Positions 16,967-25,402 of a stretch of 64,000 bases of DNA are shown piece after piece (within the stretch, counting starts at the first letter, position 1; each line of letters opens with the position of its first letter). The position numbers and the translations under genes were made by a program. Below the pieces are notes generated by a model, which saw nothing but the letters and a program-made list of their open reading frames with translations, was not told the origin of the DNA and ran no database searches. The stretch comes from an uncultured Atopobium sp. Its GTDB lineage: Bacteria; Actinomycetota; Coriobacteriia; Coriobacteriales; Atopobiaceae. The stretch covers positions 10,223 to 74,222 of the forward strand of contig CALIAZ010000046.1 of assembly GCA_938045565.1 (NCBI GenBank), given 5' to 3'.

Positions 16967-17740
16967 TTATTGTGCAGATTCTTTGACGTTTTGAGACGTA
17001 TCCCAAGGAAGTGCACACTTTTGAATAAATTCCACAAGCTTCATCAACACCAGCGACAATGCAGAAACCACCACGATTGCCGCAAACATCCTGTCGTAGG
17101 CAAATGCTTTTCTGACGCGCGTCATGTAGACGCCAAGACCAGCATCGCCTCCCAACCATTCTGCGATTACTGCACCAATTACGGCGTAAGTCACACTCAT
17201 TTTTAGCCCCGAGAAAAACTGTGATGCAGCAGCTGCCAACTTGACGTGCCAAAAAACCTGCATACGAGTGGCTCCCATGGTGGTCATCAGATCAACCATA
17301 TCAGGATCAATCGCTTTAAATGCTGAGTTCAATGCCACGGTAATAGGGAAAAACGTTGAAATAGCTACAAGAACAATCTTGGGCAAAAGACCGTATCCCA
17401 ACCAGAGCACCAGAAGCGGGGCAATGGTCACAACAGGAATAGTCTGTGAAATGGTGATAAATGGAGAAAGTAATTTGTCCAGAGTTTTAAAGAAGTCCAT
17501 AAGGACCGCAAGCGCAAAGCCAATAAAAACTCCAATGGCCAGACCAACAAGGGATTCTAGAAGCGTAATCCCTGTATGCGCCATAAGGAGCTGAAAGTCT
17601 TTAATCAGCGCAAATACAACCTGAATAGGAGTTGGAACAAGGTAATTTGGGATAATTCCTACAACAATAACAAGCTGCCAAAGCACAAGAAAAGAAGCAA
17701 GGGATATGGCTTGCAGTGTAAACTGAGAAAGTTTTTTCAT
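16967..17740 (-). CDS. ThiX-like ABC transporter permease
   Basis: A 257-residue membrane subunit with about six membrane segments. It belongs to the BPD-type permeases of the nitrate/sulfonate/HMP group, with the EAA-like loop at MGATRMQVFWHVKLAAAASQ (about residues 175-194). The start has AAGGAGGG a few bases upstream. It is the first gene of the operon, 36 bp before the binding protein gene and directly downstream of a TPP riboswitch. Together the three genes make a complete importer. No thiamine biosynthesis gene is in the window. Confidence 0.9.
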   Translation of the reverse strand: MKKLSQFTLQAISLASFLVLWQLVIVVGIIPNYLVPTPIQVVFALIKDFQLLMAHTGITLLESLVGLAIGVFIGFALAVLMDFFKTLDKLLSPFITISQTIPVVTIAPLLVLWLGYGLLPKIVLVAISTFFPITVALNSAFKAIDPDMVDLMTTMGATRMQVFWHVKLAAAASQFFSGLKMSVTYAVIGAVIAEWLGGDAGLGVYMTRVRKAFAYDRMFAAIVVVSALSLVLMKLVEFIQKCALPWDTSQNVKESAQ

Positions 17741-17775
17741 ATGCCCTCCTTCTTGTAGTGCGTAAGGACGGCATT

Positions 17776-17867
17776 GGTTCCCTACGCTGGCATTACCCAG
17801 ATCAGGTTAATGGGTCGCAACATACGGTGTTGCCTCTCAGCCGGGCCATTTCCCAGCTCCCCGTTAC
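17776..17867 (-). ncRNA. TPP riboswitch (THI element)
   Basis: On the minus strand the classical THI-box words appear in order: GGGGAGC (17862-17856), GGCTGAGAGG, then ACCTGATCTGGGTAATGCCA and GCGTAGGGA ending near 17779. These make the pyrimidine- and pyrophosphate-sensing arms of the thiamine pyrophosphate riboswitch. It lies 36 bp upstream of the permease start. I see no clear terminator between it and the gene, so control of translation initiation is more likely, as inference. Confidence 0.95.
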
Positions 17868-17871
17868 AATT

Positions 17872-17899
17872 ATTATAGCGCGGACGCCTCTAACATCAA
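17872..17899 (-). promoter_or_regulatory. Promoter of the thi riboswitch-ABC operon
   Basis: A strong match on the minus strand: TTGATG (17899-17894) and TATAAT (17877-17872), 16 bp apart. Transcription would begin a few bases before the riboswitch. Confidence 0.8.
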
Positions 17900-18047
17900 A
17901 TAAATAGTTAAACAATCCCCAAAAGACCATGTAACAGCTGTACCTGACGACATAATGCACGCAATCTCCTATACTTTATCTATCCACGTGCGGCATATAC
18001 ATGCATGAGTTTGATGCACTAAGTTGCCCTTAATCTGGAGGTGTCCC

Positions 18048-19037
18048 ATGAAAGTTGGCATCGTCGGCACAGGTATGATTGCGCAAATAGTTGCTCCGCA
18101 GCTCAAATCATGGGGCATTGAACTTGTCGCTATTGCTTCAAGCTCCCAGAGTGCAGATAAGGCACAACAGCTTGCGCAGACACTTGGAGCTTCTGCTTGG
18201 TATTCTGACTATAGCCAACTTATTGCGGATCCTCGAGTGGATACTATCTACGTAGCAGTTCCCAATTACCTGCATTACATCGTGGCAAAGGCAGCCCTTA
18301 ATGCTCATAAAGATGTTATTTGCGAGAAACCACTTACAGCAAATGCCAAAGAAGCCACTGCCCTTGCAGCGCTTGCTTTAGAGAAAGAGCAATTTCTTTG
18401 GGAGGCTGTTGTCACAACTCGACAGCCCAACTTCCTTCTTATTCGTGAAAAATTGCTCCCTTGTTTAGGAGAAATCAGGCAAGTTAACGCCAACTATAGC
18501 CAATACAGTTCTCGCTACGATGCATTTTGTTCAGGACAACTACCTCCTGTATTTGATTCAACTAAAGCTGGAGGAGCTTTAATGGATCTTGGACTGTATG
18601 TTCTTACCTTCACTCTTGGACTCTTTGGTGAGCCTAAAAGCTGTCACTATATGCCCCATATTGAGCGTGGCATTGATACTAGTGGTGTCATTACGCTAAC
18701 TTATGACACCTTTACTGCAATTAATGTTTGCTCAAAAGACTGTGACGGACCAAACGCTTGCATCATTCAAGGTACTGAAGGATATATTTATATGGATTCA
18801 GCACCTACTACCTGCGGAAAGGTTATCTTGCATCTACGAGATGACGTCGAGAAAACCTACGATTACAGCTTGTCTTCAGTTTACGAAGCCGAATTCAAAG
18901 AATTTCTCGCCCAACAGGAAAAGAAAGACTATAGTGCTTGCTATCAGAAGCTGGAAGAAAGTCTTTTGGTAAGTCGCGTTCGAGATATACTGCGACACGA
19001 TGCAGGTATTCTCTTTCCATCAGACAACAAGGCTTAA
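18048..19037 (+). CDS. Gfo/Idh/MocA-family NAD(P)-dependent oxidoreductase
   Basis: A 329-residue cytoplasmic dehydrogenase-type protein. The N-terminal Rossmann fold begins MKVGIVGTGMIAQ, with the GxGxxA nucleotide-binding turn. The family motif EKPLT (about residues 98-102) carries the conserved lysine. The C-terminal half matches the family alpha/beta domain. The substrate, usually a sugar or cyclitol, cannot be read from the sequence. ATG at 18048 follows GGAGGTG; a longer frame from 18024 has no ribosome site. Its stop overlaps that of the convergent acetyltransferase by 3 bp. Confidence 0.85.
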   Translation: MKVGIVGTGMIAQIVAPQLKSWGIELVAIASSSQSADKAQQLAQTLGASAWYSDYSQLIADPRVDTIYVAVPNYLHYIVAKAALNAHKDVICEKPLTANAKEATALAALALEKEQFLWEAVVTTRQPNFLLIREKLLPCLGEIRQVNANYSQYSSRYDAFCSGQLPPVFDSTKAGGALMDLGLYVLTFTLGLFGEPKSCHYMPHIERGIDTSGVITLTYDTFTAINVCSKDCDGPNACIIQGTEGYIYMDSAPTTCGKVILHLRDDVEKTYDYSLSSVYEAEFKEFLAQQEKKDYSACYQKLEESLLVSRVRDILRHDAGILFPSDNKA

Positions 19038-19675
19038 CCCAGAAGCTCTTTAAGTCCCAGCTTATCCGCCTCAGTAATTTGACGTACGACTTTTGCTGGA
19101 GAACCAACAGCAAGAGAATTATCAGGAAGATCTTTAGTGACCAGGCTATTAGCACCAATAACGCAGTTATTGCCAATAGTTACACCAGGAAGCACCGTTA
19201 CATTTCCACCAAACCAGCAGTTATCCCCTACCGTAATAGGTAAAGCTCGCTCATACCAAGCGTTTCTCTCCTCAGCGTCTAAAGGATGCTGAACGGTATA
19301 CGCCTTAAATTGAGGCCCCACAAAACTATGGGCACCAAAAGTAATAGGCGCACAATCCATCAGGTAAGCACCGTGATTGATAAAGCTATGTGGGCCAATC
19401 TTGATGTTGAAGCCATAATCAACATTAAAAGGAGAAACTGCTGCGCTTCCCTCTCCCAATTCGCCGAGAAGTTCGGTCAAAATCTGACGACATTTTTCTT
19501 TATCGCTTGGGCGAGTCTGGTTAAACTCCCAGGCAAGATCCTTAGCACGCCAAAAAGCTGCGCTTTGTTCTGCATCAGCTTCACCACCGCACCACTCACC
19601 TGCACTCATACGTTCAAGCTTTGATTTCTTATTTTCTGAATTTACGGTGGTCTGCTTTGGATCAATATCGTACAT
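19034..19675 (-). CDS. Maltose/galactoside O-acetyltransferase-like enzyme
   Basis: A 213-residue left-handed beta-helix acetyltransferase of the Maa/LacA/NodL group. It shows the N-terminal Mac domain (MSAGEWCGGEADAEQ..., about residues 24-80), hexapeptide repeats such as ITFGAHSFVGPQFKAYTVQH with the catalytic His (about residue 128), and the closing NNCVIGANSLVTKDLPDNSL. It would transfer acetyl from acetyl-CoA to a sugar hydroxyl; the true acceptor is unknown. The first 20 residues are extra, polar and poorly conserved in type. The C-terminus overlaps the convergent oxidoreductase gene. Confidence 0.88.
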   Translation of the reverse strand: MYDIDPKQTTVNSENKKSKLERMSAGEWCGGEADAEQSAAFWRAKDLAWEFNQTRPSDKEKCRQILTELLGELGEGSAAVSPFNVDYGFNIKIGPHSFINHGAYLMDCAPITFGAHSFVGPQFKAYTVQHPLDAEERNAWYERALPITVGDNCWFGGNVTVLPGVTIGNNCVIGANSLVTKDLPDNSLAVGSPAKVVRQITEADKLGLKELLG

Positions 19676-19722
19676 AGCTAACTCCTTGTGCTTTTTTATA
19701 TAACAGCAAGAAGTGTAATAAA

Positions 19723-19748
19723 AGAAGAGTCCCTGACGAGACTCTTCT
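19723..19748 (-). terminator. Intrinsic terminator after the APH-fold kinase gene
   Basis: A 9-bp stem AGAAGAGTC/GACTCTTCT with an 8-base loop, followed on the minus strand by TTTTATTA. It lies 28 bp beyond the kinase stop. Confidence 0.75.
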
Positions 19749-19775
19749 CGGCTAGTTTAAAGTTCTTGTAACCAA

Positions 19776-20540
19776 CTACATCGCATCAAAAACATTTACC
19801 CACTTAAGCAGGAACTCTGTTTCTTTTACACGACCGCGCGCAAGCTCTGCTGCAGCAATAATGCCAAGCCATTCGTTTACATACTGACGTGTGCATCCCT
19901 GCTTGGTGCAATAAAGATTGATGTACTTCTCGGCAAGCTGCTCATCACCATGAAGAAGCAGGTGAAGATAAGTTGTAGCGCAATCTGCAGCGCCGTTACC
20001 CTGTGTTGCGTGGGCCCAGTCAAGAATTACTGGAGCGCCATCCTCGGCGAGAATAACGTTGGAAGGAACAAAGTCACCGTGGCAGACCTTAATGTGAGGC
20101 TTCATACCGTCAAGCTTAAGCAGAAGCTCATACCTTGTAGCTTCATCAAGAATGTCTGGAATGCTATTAATCATTCGAGTGAACTTATCTTTTTGGCGAG
20201 TTAGAAGTGGTGCCTTATGAGCGTGGATGGCAAGCTCAATATTGACAAACTTATTGAGGTACTCGTCCTCTTTTTCTGGATGTTCTTCAATGAGCTGTCT
20301 TATTGTTTTGCCTTCAACTTTTCTGGTTGAAACGGCCCAACAATTACCAACCTTGCTAATCTCTACAAGAGATGGAACGTTGATGCCGGCCTGCTCAGCA
20401 CGAGTGAGGTTTAAAGCCTCATTCAGAATATCAGCAGAAGGTTTGCTTCCGCTGAACACCTTAACGACTGTGTCTCCGTTATCGTACACAACCTTGTTAT
20501 TACGCTCGACAATTATCTTTTTATCAGCTTTGAGCTCCAT
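19776..20540 (-). CDS. Aminoglycoside phosphotransferase/choline kinase-fold protein
   Basis: A 254-residue protein of the APH/ChoK kinase-like fold. The catalytic loop HGDFVPSN is at residues 154-161 and the metal-binding LDW at 173-175. The N-terminal lobe has VVKVFSG with the ATP-binding lysine (about residue 27). Similar small proteins are annotated as phosphotransferase enzyme family members in Actinobacteria and Firmicutes; the substrate may be a small alcohol or sugar rather than an antibiotic. ATG at 20540 follows GGAGG by 5 bp and is preferred over the upstream frame to 20576. Monocistronic. Confidence 0.8.
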   Translation of the reverse strand: MELKADKKIIVERNNKVVYDNGDTVVKVFSGSKPSADILNEALNLTRAEQAGINVPSLVEISKVGNCWAVSTRKVEGKTIRQLIEEHPEKEDEYLNKFVNIELAIHAHKAPLLTRQKDKFTRMINSIPDILDEATRYELLLKLDGMKPHIKVCHGDFVPSNVILAEDGAPVILDWAHATQGNGAADCATTYLHLLLHGDEQLAEKYINLYCTKQGCTRQYVNEWLGIIAAAELARGRVKETEFLLKWVNVFDAM

Positions 20541-20709
20541 AACAACCTCCAATAAGGTACTCATGCAGATACTCACTATCCACCTAGTAGTATTGTCGTT
20601 CTTCTCTAACTTCTCCTGGCGAGAAGAACACTCTTATTGGTTAAACGGTTAGCAAATTCGGCGAACGTAAACATCCCCAGCTAAAGCATGAATTTAATCT
20701 CCTAACAAA

Positions 20710-20742
20710 AAATCCCTCGCCTTCTGTGAAAGCGAGGGATTT
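20710..20742 (-). terminator. Intrinsic terminator of the surface-protein gene
   Basis: An 11-bp stem AAATCCCTCGC/GCGAGGGATTT, with a T-rich run on the minus strand. It lies 28 bp beyond the end of the sortase-anchored reading frame. Confidence 0.85.
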
Positions 20743-20769
20743 GCATACTAAATGTAGGTATGTTGTTTA

Positions 20770-21057
20770 CTAATCTTTACGAGTGCGAGCATATGCTCCA
20801 ACACCAACAAAACCAGCACCAACCGTGGCAAACGCAACCATAACTACAACACTTGCATCACCAGTGTTAGGTGTGCGGTGCTTACGCTTCTTACCAGGCT
20901 TCTCTGGAGTTGGGGTTGGGGTTACTGGAGTCTCGGTGTTTGTGATGGTAAAGCCATTGACCATATCGCCAGTAATCTCTGAAGTGTAACCCTCAATAGC
21001 ATCCTCAGAAACGGTGTAAGCGATGACGTGGCCATCTGCTGCGTAAAGATTTACACC
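20770..21057 (-). other. Out-of-frame cell-wall anchor portion of the surface protein
   Basis: This frame supplies the end of the second Cna_B domain (DGHVIAYTVSEDAIEGYTSE), a TPTPEKPGKKRKHR linker, the sortase-type motif TPNTG, a hydrophobic helix (VVVMVAFATVGAGFVGVGAY) and the positive tail ARTRKD. It has no start of its own with a ribosome site; the first internal ATG is at 20964. Alone it could not be exported. Confidence 0.7.
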
Positions 21058-23012
21058 ATAAATGAGCTGGTCCAGTTATTTGCCTCAGAAAGGACAACGG
21101 TCTGACCAGTGTCAACGCCATCAGCAAGAAGGTGAACGGTGACGGAATCCTTCTTTGTACCGTTCCAAACCTTGGTTACTGGGACATCACGGGTTACAGG
21201 AGCGTCAGCCTTGTTAGTAAGAGTTGTAACATTGCCGTTAGCCTCAGGAGTCTGGGCAGTCCAACCAGTTGGAGCGGACTCCTCGAAGGTCAGAGTCACG
21301 TTATCTGGAAGTCCAGTGAAAGTGTGCTCCCAGTTATTAGCTGCAGAAAGCTCAACAGAGTCAACACGGTAGCCATCAGCAACAAAGTAAACAGTGAGCT
21401 TCTCTGGAATAACTGCATCTGGATTTGCAGAAGTATCCCAAACCTTCTTAACAGTTACATCCTGAGTGCCCTCTTCGCCGGTAATAACGGTACCGTTAGA
21501 ACCAATACCGCCACCACGCTGTGCAGTGTTGCCATAAATGAGCAACTGAGCCTTATTCTGTGTAGCATTAATTGACTCGTGGCGTGGGTTGGATTCAAGT
21601 GCAAGCATATCGGTGTTGTTAACGATATTGCTTACCTCTTCAGTGGTGTGACGTGCAGCAGCTGGATCTGCATCACCAAGGATGGAAGGAAGGTTGATAG
21701 TAACAGCGCCATCCTTAGTCCAATGTGCAGAAGCACCACCAAGCATGTAATCAGAAATAGTTGCGCCAGCAGACTCGCCTGCACCGCGAACAGTTGCAAT
21801 CTCATCGCCAGCGCCATTTGCGGTGTTATTGGAGAAAGCTACACCGTTCTTAGAATGGAACTCTGCATCACCAGTTGGGCAGAACCATGCACCGCCGCCA
21901 ATAACTGTTGCGGTGTTGTCCTTAATAAGTGCGTTATTGATATGAAGGACATACGGAACTGAAGCAACGTAAACTGCACCACCCTGGTCATTTGCTGTGT
22001 TATTGATAATTTCGCCAGCATTAAGGGTTGCATTCGCAGATGCAATATAAATACCAGCACCAACACCCTTATCACCAAGCTGGTTGATGCCATTGCTGGT
22101 GGCCTTGTTTCCGTCAATAGAACCACCGTTCATGGTGAAGCCAGCGCGGTAGATATTTGGCCAGTTGTTCCATGGAGCACCAACCCTAGAGTAAGGAACC
22201 TTCTGACCACCAACAACGCCAACAAACTGGTCGTAGGTAGCAACGCCACCGCCAGCAATGCCAGCAGTATTGTTTTTGATGATGCCGTTGTTCATAACAG
22301 CGTTGCCGTTCCAGGTTACGTAGATGCCGCCACCGGAACTTAAAGCAACGTTATTAGTGATAGAGCCACCGTTGAACGTAAAGTCTGCCTTAGACTTTGA
22401 ATCACCAAGCTGAGGATTACCTGCGTAAATGTGGACACCTGCACCTTCAACAGCCTTATTGTTAGTGATATATCCACCACCCATAGTGGCTGTTGTTGTC
22501 TCACCATTAGGATCCAAAGCATAGAGCATCAGACCACCGGAGGAATTAATGGTAGAAGAAGCGTCGCCACCAGTGATGGTTCCGCCAGTCATAACAAATT
22601 TTGCACCAGCACCAGTAGTCAGAACTACGCCATTATTTCCAGGATAAAGTTTTGCTTTACCGTTTTTAATGACGCCACGAAGCAGAGTAAAGCTACCGCG
22701 GTTCTCAACGGCAAATGCAGTGTTGTTACCATCAATGGTGGCACCATCAAGAGTAACTGCACCGCCAGAAGCAATCTTGAACATATAGAAATGATTAGAG
22801 CCAGTCATGGCACTAGTAACAGTTCCACTACCCGTCAATCTAATGTTCTTATTAGCAGGAACCTGGACTGGAGCAGTAATGGTAAAGTCTGCGTTCACCT
22901 GAACGATAGACTGTGAACCATCTGCTGGAGCAGCAGCAATAGCAGCCAGCAGCTCAGCCTCTGAGGTAACAGGGGGTGGTGTCTGCAAGCGCTTGCTTTG
23001 CAAATCCTCCAA
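21051..23012 (-). other. Main open frame of the surface protein (beta-helix and Cna_B domains)
   Basis: A 653-residue open frame beginning at a TTG with no recognisable ribosome site, so it is probably not translated from there. From about residue 40 to 470 it is an Asn/Gly/Thr-rich parallel beta-helix of pectate-lyase or adhesin type, for example NNTANDQGGAVYVASVPYVL. Residues about 520-650 hold two Cna_B-like domains, each starting VTVKKVW or VPVTKVW. It ends at the premature TAA described for the full gene. Confidence 0.75.
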
Positions 23013-23167
23013 CGAGCGAAAGTGCTAATACAAATGTAGCAACAATCGCCATGCTCCAACGTAAAAGCCTTTTCATGGCAAAACTTCTTGCGCTTAGGGA
23101 GCCTGTAGTGACGAAAGCAATAAAACAATTAATATAAAAGCGTAAAACAGTACAGCTTTAGCGTACC

Positions 23168-23656
23168 TTACTCTTCTTTGTCTAGCTGTTCAGGCTCTTC
23201 TGGGCGATGTTTTAGGCGATCGTATTCTTCTTCGGTCAAAACATCTTCAATTCGCAGGTTAACACCAGAAACTTCAAGGCCTGTCATACCCGTGATTTTC
23301 TCGACAATCGTACGTTTAACGTCTTCAAAAATCTGAGGGGCGTAAGAACCATATTTAATAAGAACGGAAATGGTAACATTTAGCGAACTATCAGGTTGCA
23401 CTTCAACAGTGACACCTTTAGCTGTATCAGATGCACCAAGTACATCCTGAACCCTGTTAAGCCAGTTTCCACGAGCACCCACCACGTTAGGGACATCACG
23501 AAGAGCCAACGAGACGATCTTCTCGACAACTCCACCAGAAAACGTTAGAGAATCTGCATCCTCAAGATCTGCATCGGAGGGAACATCTGTTGTTTCTTCT
23601 GCAGGAACAATTTCTTCAGAGGTGGTCTCTTGCGAATTAGTAAGCTCTTCTGCCAC
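23168..23656 (-). CDS. Asp23/Gls24-family envelope stress response protein
   Basis: A 162-residue member of the Asp23/Gls24 family, small acidic proteins linked to envelope stress in Gram-positive bacteria and held at the membrane by AmaP. The family core runs from about residue 38 (LTFSGGVVEKIVSLALRDVP) to about 140, with the typical YGSYAPQIFEDVKRTIVEKI helix. The first 35 residues are an acidic Thr/Glu-rich extension and the tail is also acidic. It is the third gene of a compact operon with DUF2273 and AmaP genes, 13 bp downstream of the former. Confidence 0.92.
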   Translation of the reverse strand: MAEELTNSQETTSEEIVPAEETTDVPSDADLEDADSLTFSGGVVEKIVSLALRDVPNVVGARGNWLNRVQDVLGASDTAKGVTVEVQPDSSLNVTISVLIKYGSYAPQIFEDVKRTIVEKITGMTGLEVSGVNLRIEDVLTEEEYDRLKHRPEEPEQLDKEE

Positions 23657-23669
23657 AGCTCTCTCCTAT

Positions 23670-23912
23670 CTAATTTCTGTCCGTAAATAAGGAACGAACC
23701 TTTGCCAAAATTGTTGCCTTTCCGTCAAAGATCTGACCAATGGCAACTCCTACCAGTACAAACAATGCGACAACTAGCATTTTAAAAAGGCCAAACGTAA
23801 ACAAAAGAATTGCAAACAAAAGGCCTAAAAATCCACCAATAATGGCACCCGGATGGCCAACGACATATTTTTTGCACTGTTCTTGTATCTTTTGGAAAAA
23901 GCTTTTATCCAT
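23670..23912 (-). CDS. DUF2273-family small membrane protein
   Basis: An 80-residue protein with two membrane segments (about residues 22-40 and 44-62) and a Lys-rich N-terminus. HPGAIIGGFLGLLFAILLFT is the signature of DUF2273 proteins, which sit between amaP and asp23 in Gram-positive genomes and are thought to help localise the Asp23 complex. Its start overlaps the end of the AmaP gene by 8 bp, showing tight coupling. Confidence 0.9.
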   Translation of the reverse strand: MDKSFFQKIQEQCKKYVVGHPGAIIGGFLGLLFAILLFTFGLFKMLVVALFVLVGVAIGQIFDGKATILAKVRSLFTDRN

Positions 23913-24600
23913 TGTCTTTGACCTCCTTTGCGTCTGGCTCTGAAATACTCAATCGAATGTCTTGACCAGTCTGCTGCGCAGAAGCTTGATTGAAAGACTG
24001 TTCATATGTTTGCTCTTCAACAATCTCTGGCTCTGACACAACCTCTTTTACCTGGGATAAAGACGTACTTTCTTCATCTTTTGGCGAGAAGGAACTTGGC
24101 TTGATAAAAGAAAGATTGATACTAGAAACACAAGGTCCGCACACAATAGCAAGACCAGACTGAAGCGCGTTGTAGAACTCAGAGCCCTTAGCAGTAACAT
24201 CAACAGTCTCTTTAGGGAGAATATCAATCTGTACAGCTACAGAATTATTTTTAGAAATCTGCACGTTAACACGGTGAGCCAAGCACGTTCCGTCTTCTTC
24301 AATGATATGTGCTGCCTGAGAAGAAATAGCATCTTTTGTGACGGAGATTGTTCCGCCCTCAACAGTGGCCACCGTGAGTTTTACTGTTTTTCTAATAAAG
24401 AGAGCTCTAAACAAAACCACTACAAGGCCAAAGATGCTAATTGCTGCACAAGCGTTAAGCGCAATAAGGTATGGCTTGGTGAACAAGAGGTTAGTTGCCT
24501 GATGTGTCCAAGGACCAAACCACGTTAAGGCAAGAGCTAAAAATACAAATGCACTTGCAAGAACATAGAGTATGTAGCAAAAACGCTTGAAGCCGCTCAT
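23905..24600 (-). CDS. amaP: Alkaline shock response membrane anchor protein AmaP
   Basis: A 231-residue protein with two N-terminal membrane helices (about residues 7-28 and 45-70), then a soluble domain of Asp23-like type (residues about 75-170) and an acidic, Gln/Ser-rich tail. AmaP anchors Asp23 to the cytoplasmic membrane in staphylococci; the gene order AmaP-DUF2273-Asp23 here is the same module. The start at 24600 has GGAGGTGCC directly upstream. It is the first gene of the operon, behind a terminator at 24662-24692. Confidence 0.85.
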   Translation of the reverse strand: MSGFKRFCYILYVLASAFVFLALALTWFGPWTHQATNLLFTKPYLIALNACAAISIFGLVVVLFRALFIRKTVKLTVATVEGGTISVTKDAISSQAAHIIEEDGTCLAHRVNVQISKNNSVAVQIDILPKETVDVTAKGSEFYNALQSGLAIVCGPCVSSINLSFIKPSSFSPKDEESTSLSQVKEVVSEPEIVEEQTYEQSFNQASAQQTGQDIRLSISEPDAKEVKDNG

Positions 24601-24661
24601 GGCACCTCCACTTTCTTTTATATAAACAGTTTAACCCCAATACCGGACAAAAAGAGAATAT

Positions 24662-24692
24662 AAAAACTGCCTCCCGGCGGAAGGCAGTTTTT
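24662..24692 (-). terminator. Intrinsic terminator after the DUF47 gene
   Basis: An 11-bp stem AAAAACTGCCT/AGGCAGTTTTT with a 9-base loop. It separates the phosphate operon from the downstream AmaP operon on the same strand. Confidence 0.85.
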
Positions 24693-24723
24693 AGTCTTTA
24701 TATACCGTTTACAAGAAACAAAC

Positions 24724-25344
24724 TTAGGCGTTCTTCATAACAACGGAGCGAACAACTCCCGCTGCATCGTCGCAGGAATCCAAGACAGTTTCCATACGGT
24801 CAAAAATACGAAGCCAAGCAACGGTGTGGCGACCAGGCATCTCGTCACGGAACAAGCGAGAGAGTGCGTTGTGATAGATAAGATCACCCTCGTCCTCAAC
24901 GTGTCCAACGGCGATGGCCTTCTCCATAACGGTAGGATCTTTCTTGTAGTCGCTCAGAACACTCAACATCTCCTGAACTGTCTTGCATGCGCGAAGGGTA
25001 AGCTCAGCAAGCTGCATGGCCTCTTTACGAGTGTCGTCAACATTAAAGAGGTCAAGGCGCTCTGCAACAGAGTTCATTCCGTCAACAATGTCATCAAGAC
25101 GAAGTGCCAAATCGGAGATATCCTCGCGCTCAAATGGAGTGACAAAGGAAGCGTAAAGCTCCTTCATAATGTGCTGGACCTTCTCGTCACACTCACGCTC
25201 ATAGACCTTCATCTGAGGAATACGGGCAGCAGTCTCGGGATAGCCTTTCATAATGACTGCATACTCTTCAGCGGTTTCTACAATTTTGTCGCCAAACTCA
25301 CGGAACATGGTGTAGAAGGCGTCCTCTTTTGGCTTACCTAGCAT
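24724..25344 (-). CDS. DUF47 (PhoU-like) phosphate transport accessory protein
   Basis: A 206-residue all-helical cytoplasmic protein of the DUF47/PhoU-like family (YkaA/TIGR00153 type). Such proteins are typically encoded next to Pit transporters and are thought to regulate them. Visible family features are DISDLALRLDDIVDGMNSVAERL (about residues 75-97) and the C-terminal IFDRMETVLDSCDDAAGVVR. It lies 58 bp downstream of the pit gene on the same strand. Confidence 0.9.
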   Translation of the reverse strand: MLGKPKEDAFYTMFREFGDKIVETAEEYAVIMKGYPETAARIPQMKVYERECDEKVQHIMKELYASFVTPFEREDISDLALRLDDIVDGMNSVAERLDLFNVDDTRKEAMQLAELTLRACKTVQEMLSVLSDYKKDPTVMEKAIAVGHVEDEGDLIYHNALSRLFRDEMPGRHTVAWLRIFDRMETVLDSCDDAAGVVRSVVMKNA

Positions 25345-25402
25345 GAATCCTCCAATAAATTGAGTGGTTCAAATAGAACTCGTAAAAGACAGTACTACGT
25401 AC

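Larger units (their letters stand above)
20770..23076 (-). pseudogene. Frameshifted beta-helix/Cna_B surface protein (two lesions)
   Basis: Read as one gene this would encode about 768 residues: a signal peptide from ATG at 23076 (MKRLLRWSMAIVATFVLALS, ending near ALAD), a long beta-helix region with GGxIY/NN repeats, two Cna_B-type domains, a Pro/Thr linker, and a cell-wall anchor TPNTGD plus membrane helix and RTRKD tail. Two single-base lesions break it. The signal peptide is out of frame with the body at a run of five C (22972-22976; four would restore frame). The second Cna_B domain ends early at a TAA (21051-21053) because one A is missing near 21058-21062; adding it restores SFNGVNLYAADG. 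It could be decayed, phase-variable or mis-sequenced. Confidence 0.8.
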
